From positions 3,844,001 to 3,908,000 of the forward strand of contig NZ_CP113063.1 of assembly GCF_026625785.1 (NCBI RefSeq): a stretch of 64,000 bases of DNA. The letters run 5' to 3'. Below, piece after piece: positions 34,239 to 42,847 of the stretch. The notes below the pieces were generated by a model that was not told the DNA's origin, did not search any database, and saw nothing but the letters and a program-made list of their open reading frames with translations. Every line of letters starts with the position of its first letter. The first letter of the stretch is position 1. The DNA is from Gordonia sp. SL306. Lineage in GTDB: Bacteria > Actinomycetota > Actinomycetes > Mycobacteriales > Mycobacteriaceae. A program made the position numbers and the translations under genes.

Positions 34239-34256
34239 CTTCAAGTTCACTTGAGG
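34239..34256. promoter_or_regulatory. SoxR operator (SoxR box)
   Basis: CTTCAAGTTCACTTGAGG is an 18-bp near-palindrome matching the MerR/SoxR operator CCTCAAGTTAACTTGAGG. It ends 9 nt before the soxR ATG at 34266, so the promoter and operator overlap and the transcript is probably leaderless. Autoregulation is inferred. Confidence 0.85.
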
Positions 34257-34265
34257 TCGCCTACG

Positions 34266-34721
34266 ATGGATTTCGTGTCGCTCAAGAAGCTCGAACTCTC
34301 CGTCGGCGAGTTGGCCCAGCGTGCGGGTATCGCGCCGTCCGCGGTGCGATTCTACGAGGACCAGGGACTGATCTTCAGCCGTCGGACCTCCGGCAATCAG
34401 CGTCGCTACCACCGTGCGATGCTGCGTCGCGTCGCGTTCATCCGGGCGTCGCAGTCCGCAGGCATCCCGCTCGCGGTGATCGCCGACGTGCTCTCGGAGC
34501 TCGGCACCCACGAGTCCCCGCCGAAGTCGATGTGGGAGTCCGCATCCAAGCGATGGATCGACGACATCAACAACCGGATCGCACTGCTGGAGAACATGCG
34601 CGACATGATCGGGTCGTGCGTGGGCTGCGGCTGCCTCTCGCTGGGTGAGTGTCACCTCTTGAACCCCGGCGACGAGATGAACAAGCTCGGTCCTGGCCCA
34701 CGGCGACTGATGCGGGACTGA
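34266..34721 (+). CDS. soxR: Redox-sensing MerR-family regulator SoxR
   Basis: 151 residues: MerR helix-turn-helix (LSVGELAQRAGIAPSAVRFY), wing (GNQRRYHRAMLRRVAFI), dimerisation helix and the [2Fe-2S] ligands CVGCGCLSLGEC (C-x2-C-x-C-x5-C). It responds to redox-active compounds or superoxide. An 18-bp SoxR box lies directly upstream. ATG at 34266 (MDFVSLKK) or GTG at 34275. In actinobacteria SoxR targets are usually flavin reductases, monooxygenases or efflux pumps; the downstream patatin and MFS genes are possible but unproven targets. Confidence 0.93.
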   Translation: MDFVSLKKLELSVGELAQRAGIAPSAVRFYEDQGLIFSRRTSGNQRRYHRAMLRRVAFIRASQSAGIPLAVIADVLSELGTHESPPKSMWESASKRWIDDINNRIALLENMRDMIGSCVGCGCLSLGECHLLNPGDEMNKLGPGPRRLMRD

Positions 34722-34803
34722 TCGGCCGAGCCGCATCCGTGTGGCGGCGATGTCGAGAACAGGGCGCTGTCGGCCCGATTGTGGCGCTCGATAGGCTCGC
34801 AAC

Positions 34804-35754
34804 ATGGCCAGACCCACCCGCGTGGCACTCGCCCTCGGAAGTGGCGGGGCACGTGGATACGCACATATCGGTGTGATCGCCGAACTCGAGGAGCGCGGCT
34901 TCGACGTGGTCACCGTGGCGGGATCGTCGATGGGTGCCCTGGTGGGCGGCCTGTACTGCGCGGGCAAGCTCGACGAGTACGTCGACTGGATCACCGGCCT
35001 CTCCCAGCTCGACGTCGTACGGCTGATGGACGTCTCGCTGTCCAAGTCCGGTGTGATCGGCGCGGAGCGCATCCTGTCGAGGGTGCGGGAGATCCTCGGC
35101 GACGCCCGGATCGAGGATCTGCCGACCCCGTTCACCGCGGTCGCGACCGACCTCAACGTGGGTCGCGCGGTGTGGTTCCAGCGAGGCCCGGTCGTCGAGG
35201 CGATCCGTGCCTCCATTGCGATTCCCGGCGTCATCAGCCCCCACGACCACGGCGGACGGCTACTCGCCGACGGCGGCATCCTCGATCCGCTGCCGGTGGC
35301 CCCGACGTCGGGTGTGGCGAGCGACGTCACGATCGGGGTCGTGCTCGGCGCCGACGGCGGTCCGGACCACGGGGCCACCCGCGAACCCAAGACCAAGCGG
35401 CTGCTACGCCGCAACGTCGCACCCATCCTCGACAGCGACTTCGTCCGGTCGGTCCGGGACAGGTTCGGACTCGAGGCTTCCGGTGGCGACGAATTGCATG
35501 ACACCGCGCCCACCGCGGAACCCGACGTCGAGACCAGCCGCATGGGCCGTATCGAGGTGCTGAGCCGGTCGCTCGACATCATGCAGGAAGCACTCACCCG
35601 CTATCAGGTGGCCGGGTATCCACCCGACATCCTGATCCGGGTACCACGGAAGTCGGTGCGTACCCTCGACTTCCACAAGGCTCCCGAGATGATCGCGCTC
35701 GGCCGATCACGTACCGCCGAGGCCCTCGACCAGCTGCCCGAGCTGACCCTGTGA
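34804..35754 (+). CDS. Patatin-like phospholipase (RssA type)
   Basis: 316-residue hydrolase with a Ser-Asp dyad: oxyanion loop GSGGARGYAHIGV, nucleophile elbow VAGSSMGALVGGL (GxSxG) and the catalytic Asp in LADGGILDPLPV (DGG). Acts on acyl esters of lipids; no signal peptide, so probably cytoplasmic or membrane-bound. It begins 82 nt after soxR, and the next gene (MFS) starts 10 nt after its stop, suggesting a two-gene unit. Confidence 0.9.
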   Translation: MARPTRVALALGSGGARGYAHIGVIAELEERGFDVVTVAGSSMGALVGGLYCAGKLDEYVDWITGLSQLDVVRLMDVSLSKSGVIGAERILSRVREILGDARIEDLPTPFTAVATDLNVGRAVWFQRGPVVEAIRASIAIPGVISPHDHGGRLLADGGILDPLPVAPTSGVASDVTIGVVLGADGGPDHGATREPKTKRLLRRNVAPILDSDFVRSVRDRFGLEASGGDELHDTAPTAEPDVETSRMGRIEVLSRSLDIMQEALTRYQVAGYPPDILIRVPRKSVRTLDFHKAPEMIALGRSRTAEALDQLPELTL

Positions 35755-35764
35755 GGGCCTGGAC

Positions 35765-36988
35765 GTGAGACGGATTCCCCGCGGGATCTGGGTGCTGCTG
35801 GCTGCGAACGTCGTCATCGCACTCGGATACGGATTGATCGCGCCGGCGTTGCCCGCCTTCGCGCGGAGCTTCGACGTCAGCTTCACCGCGGCGTCGGCCG
35901 TCGTCTCCGCATTCGCGGTCATGCGCCTTCTCTTCGCGCCGGCGACCGGGCGACTGGTCACGGTCTTCGGCGAGCGACGGATCTACCTGATCGGACTGCT
36001 GATCGTCGCGGCGAGCACCTTCGCGTGCGCGTTCGCCCACACCTATTGGCAGCTACTGCTGTTTCGCGCTGCGGGCGGCATCGGATCGACGATGTTCACC
36101 GTCTCGGCGATGGCCCTGCTGATCCGTATGTCACCCGGGGACATCCGCGGACGGGTCTCCGGCTACTTCTCGGCCGGCTTTCTCATCGGCAACATCACCG
36201 GACCGCTGATCGGTAGTGCGCTGGTCAATTTCGGCCTGCGCATGCCCTTCGTGGTGTACTCGATCGCGCTGCTGATCGCGTCGGTGGTGGTAGCCACTCA
36301 GCTGCGTGACCAGGGCGGTCGACCGGACCCCTCCGTTGCGGCACCCGCGGGGGTGGTGGGGTTCCGTAGCGCGTTGCACGACAATACGTACCGCGCGATC
36401 CTGTCGTCGAACTTCGTGCAGGGATGGGCCTCGATGGGGGTGCGGGTGGCGGTGGTGCCGCTGTTCATCACCGACGGCCTCGACGAAGGCGCCGCGATGG
36501 CCGGTGTCGCGCTCGCCGTGTTCGCCGTCGGCAATGTCGCGGCCATCGTGGTCGCCGGCAGGCTGTCCGACGGTCTGGGTCGGCGGCCGGTCATGCTGCC
36601 GGGTCTGGCGATCGCCGCGGTGGCCACCGCGGCCCTTGGTTTCGCACCGAATCTGCTGGTGGCGCTGGCGCTGTGCCTGGCCGCGGGTGCCGGATCCGGA
36701 TTGTTCGCCCCGACACATCAGGCCGCACTGGCCGATGTGCTCGGAAACCGGCAGCAGGGCGGATCGGCACTCGCGGCCTACGGCATGTCGTCGGATCTGG
36801 GTGCGGTGAGTGGCCCGATCATCGTGGGTTTCGTCGCCGATCGGGCCGGATTCGCACCGGCTTTCCTCCTCACAGGTGCGGTCACCGCGCTCGCTTTCGT
36901 GATGTGGTGCGTGGCCGACGAGACGGCGCCCGCGGTGGTGGGCGGCGGTCCCCACCTCACCGACGTGGAGCGCGACACGGACGAGTAG
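35765..36988 (+). CDS. MFS transporter (12 membrane helices)
   Basis: 407 residues, drug:H+ antiporter-like. Motif A is recognisable (LFAPATGRLVTVFGERRIYL), motif C-like GFLIGNITGPLIGSAL follows in helix 5, and the second half repeats the pattern (VAGRLSDGLGRRPVMLPGLA). GTG start at 35765, 10 nt after the patatin stop. Substrate unknown; the final 20 residues are hydrophilic. Confidence 0.88.
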   Translation: MRRIPRGIWVLLAANVVIALGYGLIAPALPAFARSFDVSFTAASAVVSAFAVMRLLFAPATGRLVTVFGERRIYLIGLLIVAASTFACAFAHTYWQLLLFRAAGGIGSTMFTVSAMALLIRMSPGDIRGRVSGYFSAGFLIGNITGPLIGSALVNFGLRMPFVVYSIALLIASVVVATQLRDQGGRPDPSVAAPAGVVGFRSALHDNTYRAILSSNFVQGWASMGVRVAVVPLFITDGLDEGAAMAGVALAVFAVGNVAAIVVAGRLSDGLGRRPVMLPGLAIAAVATAALGFAPNLLVALALCLAAGAGSGLFAPTHQAALADVLGNRQQGGSALAAYGMSSDLGAVSGPIIVGFVADRAGFAPAFLLTGAVTALAFVMWCVADETAPAVVGGGPHLTDVERDTDE

Positions 36989-37034
36989 GGCGAGCGAGCC
37001 GGTGAGATCGACTGCGACGGATTACCGTTGACAC

Positions 37035-38261
37035 ATGAGCACCAGCGCCGCCGGCTACGCCCTGGGATCGACCTCCGAGGTGGGCAGGCTGCGGGCAGTC
37101 ATGCTGCATCGACCGGGTGACGAACTGCGGCGACTCACGCCGCGCAACAACGATCAGCTGCTCTTCGACGGTCTGCCGTGGGTGGCCCGTGCGCAGGAGG
37201 AACACGATGCGTTCGCCGAACTGCTGCGAGCCAACGGTGTGGACGTCCTCCTGCTCGGCGATTTGCTCACCGAGACCATCGAGCACAGCGGTGCGGCACG
37301 AATCCAGGGCATCGCCGCCGCCGTCAGCCCGCGACGGCTCGGCACGCACCTCGCCGACGATCTGGCCCGCCACCTGCGCGGACTGCCCGCAGCGGAACTG
37401 GCCCACGTCCTGACCGCCGGGATGACCTTCGACGAACTCCCGGTCACCCCGGCCGCGGCATCGTCGTCGCTGGTGCGCCGGATGCACCACGGTCCCGAGT
37501 TCGCCATCGAGCCGTTGCCCAATCTGCTGTTCACCCGGGACAGTTCGTTCTGGATCGGCCCCCGATTCGCGATCACCTCGCTGGCGCTTCCCGCCCGGGT
37601 GCGGGAGACCTCGCTCACCGATCTGATCTACGCGCACCACCCGCGGTTCACCGGCGCCCGCCGTGCCTATGAGTCGCAGGTCGCGCCGGTCGAGGGCGGT
37701 GACGTCCTGCTGCTGACGCCCGGCGTGGTCGCGGTCGGGGTGGGGGAGCGGACCACGCCTGCGGGTGCGGAAGCGTTGGCGCGCAGTCTGTTCGACGATG
37801 GACTCGCGCACACCGTGCTGGCCGTCCCGATCCAGCAGTCCCGTGCCTTCATGCACCTCGACACCGTGTGCACCATGGTCGACGTGGACGCGGTGGTGAT
37901 GTACCCGAACATCGCGGAATCGATGTCCGCGTTCACCTTGCGGCACTCTGACGGCACCGTCGAGGTGAGCGGTTCCCGTCCGTTCGTCGAAGCGGCCGCC
38001 GAGGCCATGGAGATCGACAAGCTCCGGGTGATCGACACCGGTCTCGATCCGATCACCGCCGAGCGCGAACAATGGGACGACGGGAACAACACGCTCGCGG
38101 TCGCACCGGGGGTCGTCGTCTCCTACAACCGGAATGTCGAGACGAATCAGCGACTCCGGGATTCGGGGATCGAGGTCCTCGAGATCGAGGGCAGAGAGCT
38201 CGGGTCCGGTCGCGGTGGGCCCCGGTGCATGTCGTGTCCACTCGCCCGCGACGAGGTCTGA
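37035..38261 (+). CDS. arcA: Arginine deiminase
   Basis: Hydrolyses L-arginine to citrulline and ammonia. 408 residues with the guanidine-modifying fold: [38 protein letters not shown], the His-Asp site [17 protein letters not shown], and the catalytic Cys in [15 protein letters not shown] at the end. No ribosome site precedes the ATG at 37035, so it may be leaderless. No arcB/arcC genes are adjacent, so it is probably for arginine use or acid resistance rather than a full ADI energy pathway. Confidence 0.93.
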   Translation: MSTSAAGYALGSTSEVGRLRAVMLHRPGDELRRLTPRNNDQLLFDGLPWVARAQEEHDAFAELLRANGVDVLLLGDLLTETIEHSGAARIQGIAAAVSPRRLGTHLADDLARHLRGLPAAELAHVLTAGMTFDELPVTPAAASSSLVRRMHHGPEFAIEPLPNLLFTRDSSFWIGPRFAITSLALPARVRETSLTDLIYAHHPRFTGARRAYESQVAPVEGGDVLLLTPGVVAVGVGERTTPAGAEALARSLFDDGLAHTVLAVPIQQSRAFMHLDTVCTMVDVDAVVMYPNIAESMSAFTLRHSDGTVEVSGSRPFVEAAAEAMEIDKLRVIDTGLDPITAEREQWDDGNNTLAVAPGVVVSYNRNVETNQRLRDSGIEVLEIEGRELGSGRGGPRCMSCPLARDEV

Positions 38262-38273
38262 GGAGGAGGCGAC

Positions 38274-38651
38274 ATGTCCGCAGACCTGGCGACCGCGTTG
38301 ACGATCGACCACGACGGTGCCGAGCCCCCCTTCGAGCAGGTTCGAGCAGGTGTCATCGAGCTCATCGCACGCGGAGAACTCCTGGTCGGAGAGCGGATTC
38401 CGACAGTCCGACGGCTGGCCGCGGATCTCGGACTGGCGGCCAACACCGTTGCACGCAGCTATCGGGAACTCGAAGCGGCCGGCGTCATCGAGACGCGGGG
38501 CAGGCACGGCTCGTTCATCAAGTCGAGTCGTGACGCAACGCTTGACCAGGCGCAACAGGCGACGGTCGAGCACGTGAGATCGCTCCGGGACCTCGGCATC
38601 GACGACGCCACAATAGTCACATTGGTGACACAGGCTACCCGTTTGGGTTGA
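38274..38651 (+). CDS. GntR-family regulator (YtrA-like, short)
   Basis: 125 residues: a single winged helix of the GntR type (PPFEQVRAGVIELIARGELL, PTVRRLAADLGLAANTVARS, ELEAAGVIETRGRHGSF) plus a short helical tail, without a ligand domain, as in the YtrA group. GAGGAGG lies 5 nt before ATG. It lies 12 nt after arcA and 32 nt before the BCCT carrier, so it may control either. Small inverted repeats at 38661-38680 (TCAAC ... GTTGA) are a candidate operator. Confidence 0.85.
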   Translation: MSADLATALTIDHDGAEPPFEQVRAGVIELIARGELLVGERIPTVRRLAADLGLAANTVARSYRELEAAGVIETRGRHGSFIKSSRDATLDQAQQATVEHVRSLRDLGIDDATIVTLVTQATRLG

Positions 38652-38683
38652 GAACCTGCATCAACCTTTGGTTGTGTTGACGG

Positions 38684-40390
38684 GTGACAACGGAACAGAA
38701 AGCGGTCAGAAGGCCCCGTATCGGCTTTGACCCGTGGGTGTTCGGGATCACCGCGGCCATCGTCGTCAGCTTTGTCGTGTGGGGAATGGTCGACTCCGAC
38801 AGCCTGAACGCCTCGAGCACCAACGCCCTCGGCTGGATCACCGACAACATGGGGTGGTTGTTCATCCTGTCGGCGACCTTCTTCGTGGTCTTCGCCGTGT
38901 ATCTGGCGGCCAGCAAGTACGGGCGTATCCCGCTCGGTCACGACGGCGACAAACCCGAGTACCGGACGATCAGCTGGATCGCCATGATGTTCAGCGCAGG
39001 CATGGGTATCGGACTCATGTTCTTCGGTGCCTACGAGCCGCTGTTCCACTTCGTCAACGCACCGCCCGGATACGACGCACGAGATGTGCAGATCGCCATG
39101 GCGACGACCATGTTCCACTGGGGTTTCCATCCCTGGGCGATGTATGCGGTCGTGGGCCTCGCGATCGCATACAGCACCTATCGGTGTGGTCGCGGACAGT
39201 TGATCAGTGCGGTCTTCGCCCCGTTGCTCGGCGGCCGGGAGAACGGGCCGATCGGCAAGGTGATCGACATCCTGGCCATCTTCGCGACGTTGTTCGGCAC
39301 GGTGGCATCTCTCGGGCTCGGTGCGCTGCAGATCGGTTCCGGACTGGTGAAGGTCGGTTGGGTCGACGAGCCGTCGACGATGCTCCTGGTGGCGGTGATC
39401 GCGGTGCTGACCGCCGCCTTCGTCGCGTCCGCTGTGTCGGGTATCGCCCGTGGTATCCAGTGGCTGTCCAACATCAACATGGTGCTCGCGCTGATCCTGG
39501 CGATCTTCGTCTTCGTGGTCGGCCCGACGGTGTTCATCCTGAACCTGATGCCCACCACACTCGGCGCCTACCTCAACGACATCCCCAGTTTCTCCGCACG
39601 TTCGGGAGCCACCGTGGACGCGGACGGTCAGGACTGGCTGGCGTCGTGGACGATCTTCTACTGGGCGTGGTGGGTCTCCTGGACACCGTTCGTCGGATTG
39701 TTCCTCGCGAAGATCAGCAAGGGACGCACCATCCGCGAGTTCGTCATCGGTGTCATGGTGGTGCCGACCACCGTGTCGCTGGTCTGGTTCTGCATCTTCG
39801 GCGGTACCGCCATCCGGCAGGAGACCGACGGACTGAACCTGCCCGTGGACGATAGCGAGGCGACGTTGTTCGAGGTGCTGGCACACCTGCCCTGGACGGC
39901 GGTCGCGTCCGCGCTGGTCATGTTGTTGGTCGCGATCTTCTTCGTCTCCGGTGCCGACTCCGCGTCGATCGTGATGGGTTCGCTGTCGCATCGAGGGGCC
40001 CACGATCCGCCGAGATGGCTCACCATCTTCTGGGGTGTCCTCACCGGGACGGTCGCCGCGCTGCTGCTGGCCATCAGCGGAGACGACGGATTGACCGGAC
40101 TGCAGCAGATGGCGATCATCGCCGCGCTGCCGTTCGTGGTGGTGATGATCCTGATGTGCTTCGCGCTGTTCCGGGACCTGCGCCGCGATCCGCTGATCGT
40201 CGCGCGGATGGAATTGCGCTCCGAGATCGACGAGCACATCCGGCAGCAGGCCACCGAGATCGCGACGAGCGAGTTCTCGGCCGTCGGCGGCTATGTCGAG
40301 GAGCCGGTCAGCGTCGACGAGCCACTCAACCCCAACTCGGAAGCCAGATCTGCTGATGCCACTGGGCAGGAGAGATCGCACCTGCCGTGA
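38684..40390 (+). CDS. BCCT-family betaine/choline/carnitine transporter
   Basis: 568 residues, about 12 membrane helices, Na+- or H+-coupled uptake of trimethylammonium osmolytes. Family motifs: SAGMGIGLMFFGAYEPLFHF, FHWGFHPWAMYAVVGLAIAY, and the aromatic-rich WTIFYWAWWVSWTPFVGLFLAKIS. GTG start at 38684. Its 3' end overlaps the convergent mannosyltransferase gene by 65 bp (40326-40390). The C-terminal tail is hydrophilic and may sense osmolarity, as in BetP. Confidence 0.93.
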   Translation: MTTEQKAVRRPRIGFDPWVFGITAAIVVSFVVWGMVDSDSLNASSTNALGWITDNMGWLFILSATFFVVFAVYLAASKYGRIPLGHDGDKPEYRTISWIAMMFSAGMGIGLMFFGAYEPLFHFVNAPPGYDARDVQIAMATTMFHWGFHPWAMYAVVGLAIAYSTYRCGRGQLISAVFAPLLGGRENGPIGKVIDILAIFATLFGTVASLGLGALQIGSGLVKVGWVDEPSTMLLVAVIAVLTAAFVASAVSGIARGIQWLSNINMVLALILAIFVFVVGPTVFILNLMPTTLGAYLNDIPSFSARSGATVDADGQDWLASWTIFYWAWWVSWTPFVGLFLAKISKGRTIREFVIGVMVVPTTVSLVWFCIFGGTAIRQETDGLNLPVDDSEATLFEVLAHLPWTAVASALVMLLVAIFFVSGADSASIVMGSLSHRGAHDPPRWLTIFWGVLTGTVAALLLAISGDDGLTGLQQMAIIAALPFVVVMILMCFALFRDLRRDPLIVARMELRSEIDEHIRQQATEIATSEFSAVGGYVEEPVSVDEPLNPNSEARSADATGQERSHLP

Positions 40391-41945
40391 GGATCGGCCA
40401 CAGCCAGATGAAGTTGGCCACCACGAGTCCGACGTAGATCGCGACGACGAGGATCGCGAGGGTCCGCCGTTCCGGCCGTGCCCTCGCCGTCGCGGTGGCA
40501 GCTCGCAACAGGTCACCGGTGCACAAGGCCAGCCCCATCACCAGGAAAGGTGCCATCGCGGTCGCATAGAAGAAGTACATTTGGCGGTCGAGGTCGGCGA
40601 ACCAGGGCAGATAGCCTGCGGCATATGCGGTCACCACCGCGGCATACCGCCAGTCGCGGCGGACCAGGAACCGCCACACGCCCCACGCGAGCATCGGGAG
40701 CGCGAACCACCAGAGGGCGGGGGACCCGATCAACATCTGGGCACGGACGCACTCACCGCCGCCGCATTGGTCGGGACCGTTCTCGATCGCGTACAGCATG
40801 GGCCGCAGACTCATCGGCCACGTCCACGGCTTCGATTCCCACGGATGGTGATTGCCCGCCGAATTGGTCAGTCCCGCATGGAACTGCAGGATGCCCGCCT
40901 CATAGAACCAGAGGGAACGCCAGGCACCGGGAACCCATGCGAACGGCCCACCGATGCCGATCTGGTTGCCGACCTCATAGCGATACACCGCGGTCTCGCT
41001 GTTGAACCAGGGGATGAACGTGGCGAGGTAGATGAGCACCGGCATGGCCGCGAGACTCAGGCCGGATGGGATCAGATCGCGGCGCAGCACGCCGAGCCAC
41101 GGGCGACGGACGTGATAGGCCGTGCGGGCCGCGACGTCGAAACCGATGGCGAGCACGGCGAAGAAGATCACGAAGTAGATGCCCGACCATTTGGTACCGC
41201 AGGCCAGGCCGAGCATGACGCCCGCGGTGAACCGATACCAGCGGAACCCCAGCCGTGGACCGTAGTCGCTGTCGCCCATCCGGCCCTCGACCCAGACACG
41301 ATGCATCCGCGCGCGTACCTGGTCGCGGTCGGCGATCAGCGCCGTGAAGGCGGCGACGACGAAGGCCGCCTGGAAGATGTCCAGCATCCCCATCCGGGAC
41401 TGGACGAACAGTACGCTGTCGCAGATCGCGAAGAGCCCGGCGATGGCGCCGACCAGCGTGGAGCGCGACATCCGTCGGACCGCGCAGTAGATCATCACGA
41501 CGATCGCGACGCCGGCGATCGCCGGCGCGATCCGCCAGCCGACCGGGCCGTAGCCGAAGATCGACTCTCCGGCCGCCAGCAGCCATTTGCCGACCGGTGG
41601 GTGCACCACGAGCCCGTAGGCCGGGTTGTCCTCGATCCAATTGCCGCCGGCCAGCACCTGCCAGCCCTGCGGGACGTAGTGCTTCTCGTCGAAAACCGGA
41701 GTGCCCTGGTCGGTGGGATGGGCCAGACCCCAGAGCCTGGTCGCGGCGGCGACCACGGCGATGACCAGACCGACCAGGAGTCCTCGTCGTCGATCGGGAG
41801 CGCCGAACAGGGGGGTCGGGATCTCGGGTCCCGGCCGGGTGCCCAGATCCTCCGCGCGTCCACGATCGGCGGACGGGCCGCCCTCCTCGTCGGGACCTCG
41901 ATCGAGGACGGCGGCGTTGGTCACCCGTCCGATCGTAGTGGTCAC
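40326..41945 (-). CDS. pmt: Protein O-mannosyltransferase (PMT family)
   Basis: Transfers mannose from polyprenyl-phosphomannose to exported proteins at the outer face of the membrane. 539 residues, about 10-11 membrane helices; a first loop carries the catalytic acidic pair in FDEKHYVPQGW, and further PMT features are NPAYGLVVHPPVGKWLLAAGE, GHRLGWR-like GPRLGFRWYRFTAGV and HPWESKPWTWPMSLRPM. Orthologue of Rv1002c, divergent from rsmI as in mycobacteria. Start GTG at 41945 is only 14 bp from the rsmI ATG, so one start may lie further in. Confidence 0.92.
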   Translation of the reverse strand: MTTTIGRVTNAAVLDRGPDEEGGPSADRGRAEDLGTRPGPEIPTPLFGAPDRRRGLLVGLVIAVVAAATRLWGLAHPTDQGTPVFDEKHYVPQGWQVLAGGNWIEDNPAYGLVVHPPVGKWLLAAGESIFGYGPVGWRIAPAIAGVAIVVMIYCAVRRMSRSTLVGAIAGLFAICDSVLFVQSRMGMLDIFQAAFVVAAFTALIADRDQVRARMHRVWVEGRMGDSDYGPRLGFRWYRFTAGVMLGLACGTKWSGIYFVIFFAVLAIGFDVAARTAYHVRRPWLGVLRRDLIPSGLSLAAMPVLIYLATFIPWFNSETAVYRYEVGNQIGIGGPFAWVPGAWRSLWFYEAGILQFHAGLTNSAGNHHPWESKPWTWPMSLRPMLYAIENGPDQCGGGECVRAQMLIGSPALWWFALPMLAWGVWRFLVRRDWRYAAVVTAYAAGYLPWFADLDRQMYFFYATAMAPFLVMGLALCTGDLLRAATATARARPERRTLAILVVAIYVGLVVANFIWLWPILTAGAISPAQWHQQIWLPSWG

Positions 41946-41959
41946 TCGTAAGCTGTCAG

Positions 41960-42847
41960 ATGATGAACTCTCGGGAAGCCGCCGATTTGTCCGACGGCCA
42001 TACGATCGACCCGGCCGGCCGGCTCGTCCTGGCGGCGACGCCGATGGGACAGGTCCATGATGCGTCGCCGAGGCTGCGCGCCGCTCTCACCTCGGCGGAC
42101 ATCGTGGCGGCCGAGGACACCCGCCGCGCGCGGAATCTCGCCGCGGCGCTCGATGTGGGGATCGGCGGAAGCCTCGTGAGCTACTACGACCAGGTCGAGG
42201 CGGCACGGACACCAGCGCTGGTGGATGCGATTGCCGGCGGGTCGACCGTGTTGCTGATCACCGATGCCGGGATGCCCTCGGTGAGCGATCCGGGTTTCAA
42301 GCTGGTCGCCGCCTGTGCCGACGCGGGGTTGCGGGTCACCTGTCTGCCGGGTCCCTCGGCGGTGACCACTGCACTCGCCGTCTCGGCGCTGCCGTCCGAA
42401 CGGTTCTGCTTCGACGGATTCGCTCCGCGGCGTGCCGGTGCCCGCCGGGAGTGGCTGACGACGCTGCTCGACCAGCCGCGGACCACCGTGTTCTTCGAGT
42501 CGCCCCACCGTCTCGCGGACACCCTCGCGGACGCCACAGAGGTCTTGGGGCGCGATCGACGTGCAGCGGTGTGCCGCGAGCTCACCAAGACCTACGAAGA
42601 GGTCCGCCGCGGAACGCTCGCGGAGCTCGCCGACTGGGCCGCCGACGGTGTGAAAGGGGAGATCACCGTGGTCCTCGCGGGCGCGACTGCGCGGGTCCGT
42701 GACATGGCCGACCTCGTTGAGGAGGTCGAACAGCTCGTGGCCGACGGTGTCCGCCTCAAGGAGGCCTGTCAGGAGGTCACGCGGGGCGGCGGTGCTTCCC
42801 GGCGTGATGTCTATCAAGCGGTTCTGGCCCGTCGTCAGGAGTCGTGA
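41960..42847 (+). CDS. rsmI: 16S rRNA (cytidine-1402-2'-O)-methyltransferase RsmI
   Basis: 295 residues. SAM-dependent tetrapyrrole-methylase fold: AATPMGQVHDASPRLRAAL, VAAEDTRRARNLAAALDV, ITDAGMPSVSDPGFKLVAA, LPGPSAVTTALAVSALPSER and FFESPHRLADTLADATEVLG. Modifies C1402 of the decoding centre with RsmH. The 17 or so residues before GRLVLAATP are not conserved in the family, so the true start may be later. Its 3' end overlaps the convergent GAF regulator gene by 71 bp. Confidence 0.93.
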   Translation: MMNSREAADLSDGHTIDPAGRLVLAATPMGQVHDASPRLRAALTSADIVAAEDTRRARNLAAALDVGIGGSLVSYYDQVEAARTPALVDAIAGGSTVLLITDAGMPSVSDPGFKLVAACADAGLRVTCLPGPSAVTTALAVSALPSERFCFDGFAPRRAGARREWLTTLLDQPRTTVFFESPHRLADTLADATEVLGRDRRAAVCRELTKTYEEVRRGTLAELADWAADGVKGEITVVLAGATARVRDMADLVEEVEQLVADGVRLKEACQEVTRGGGASRRDVYQAVLARRQES

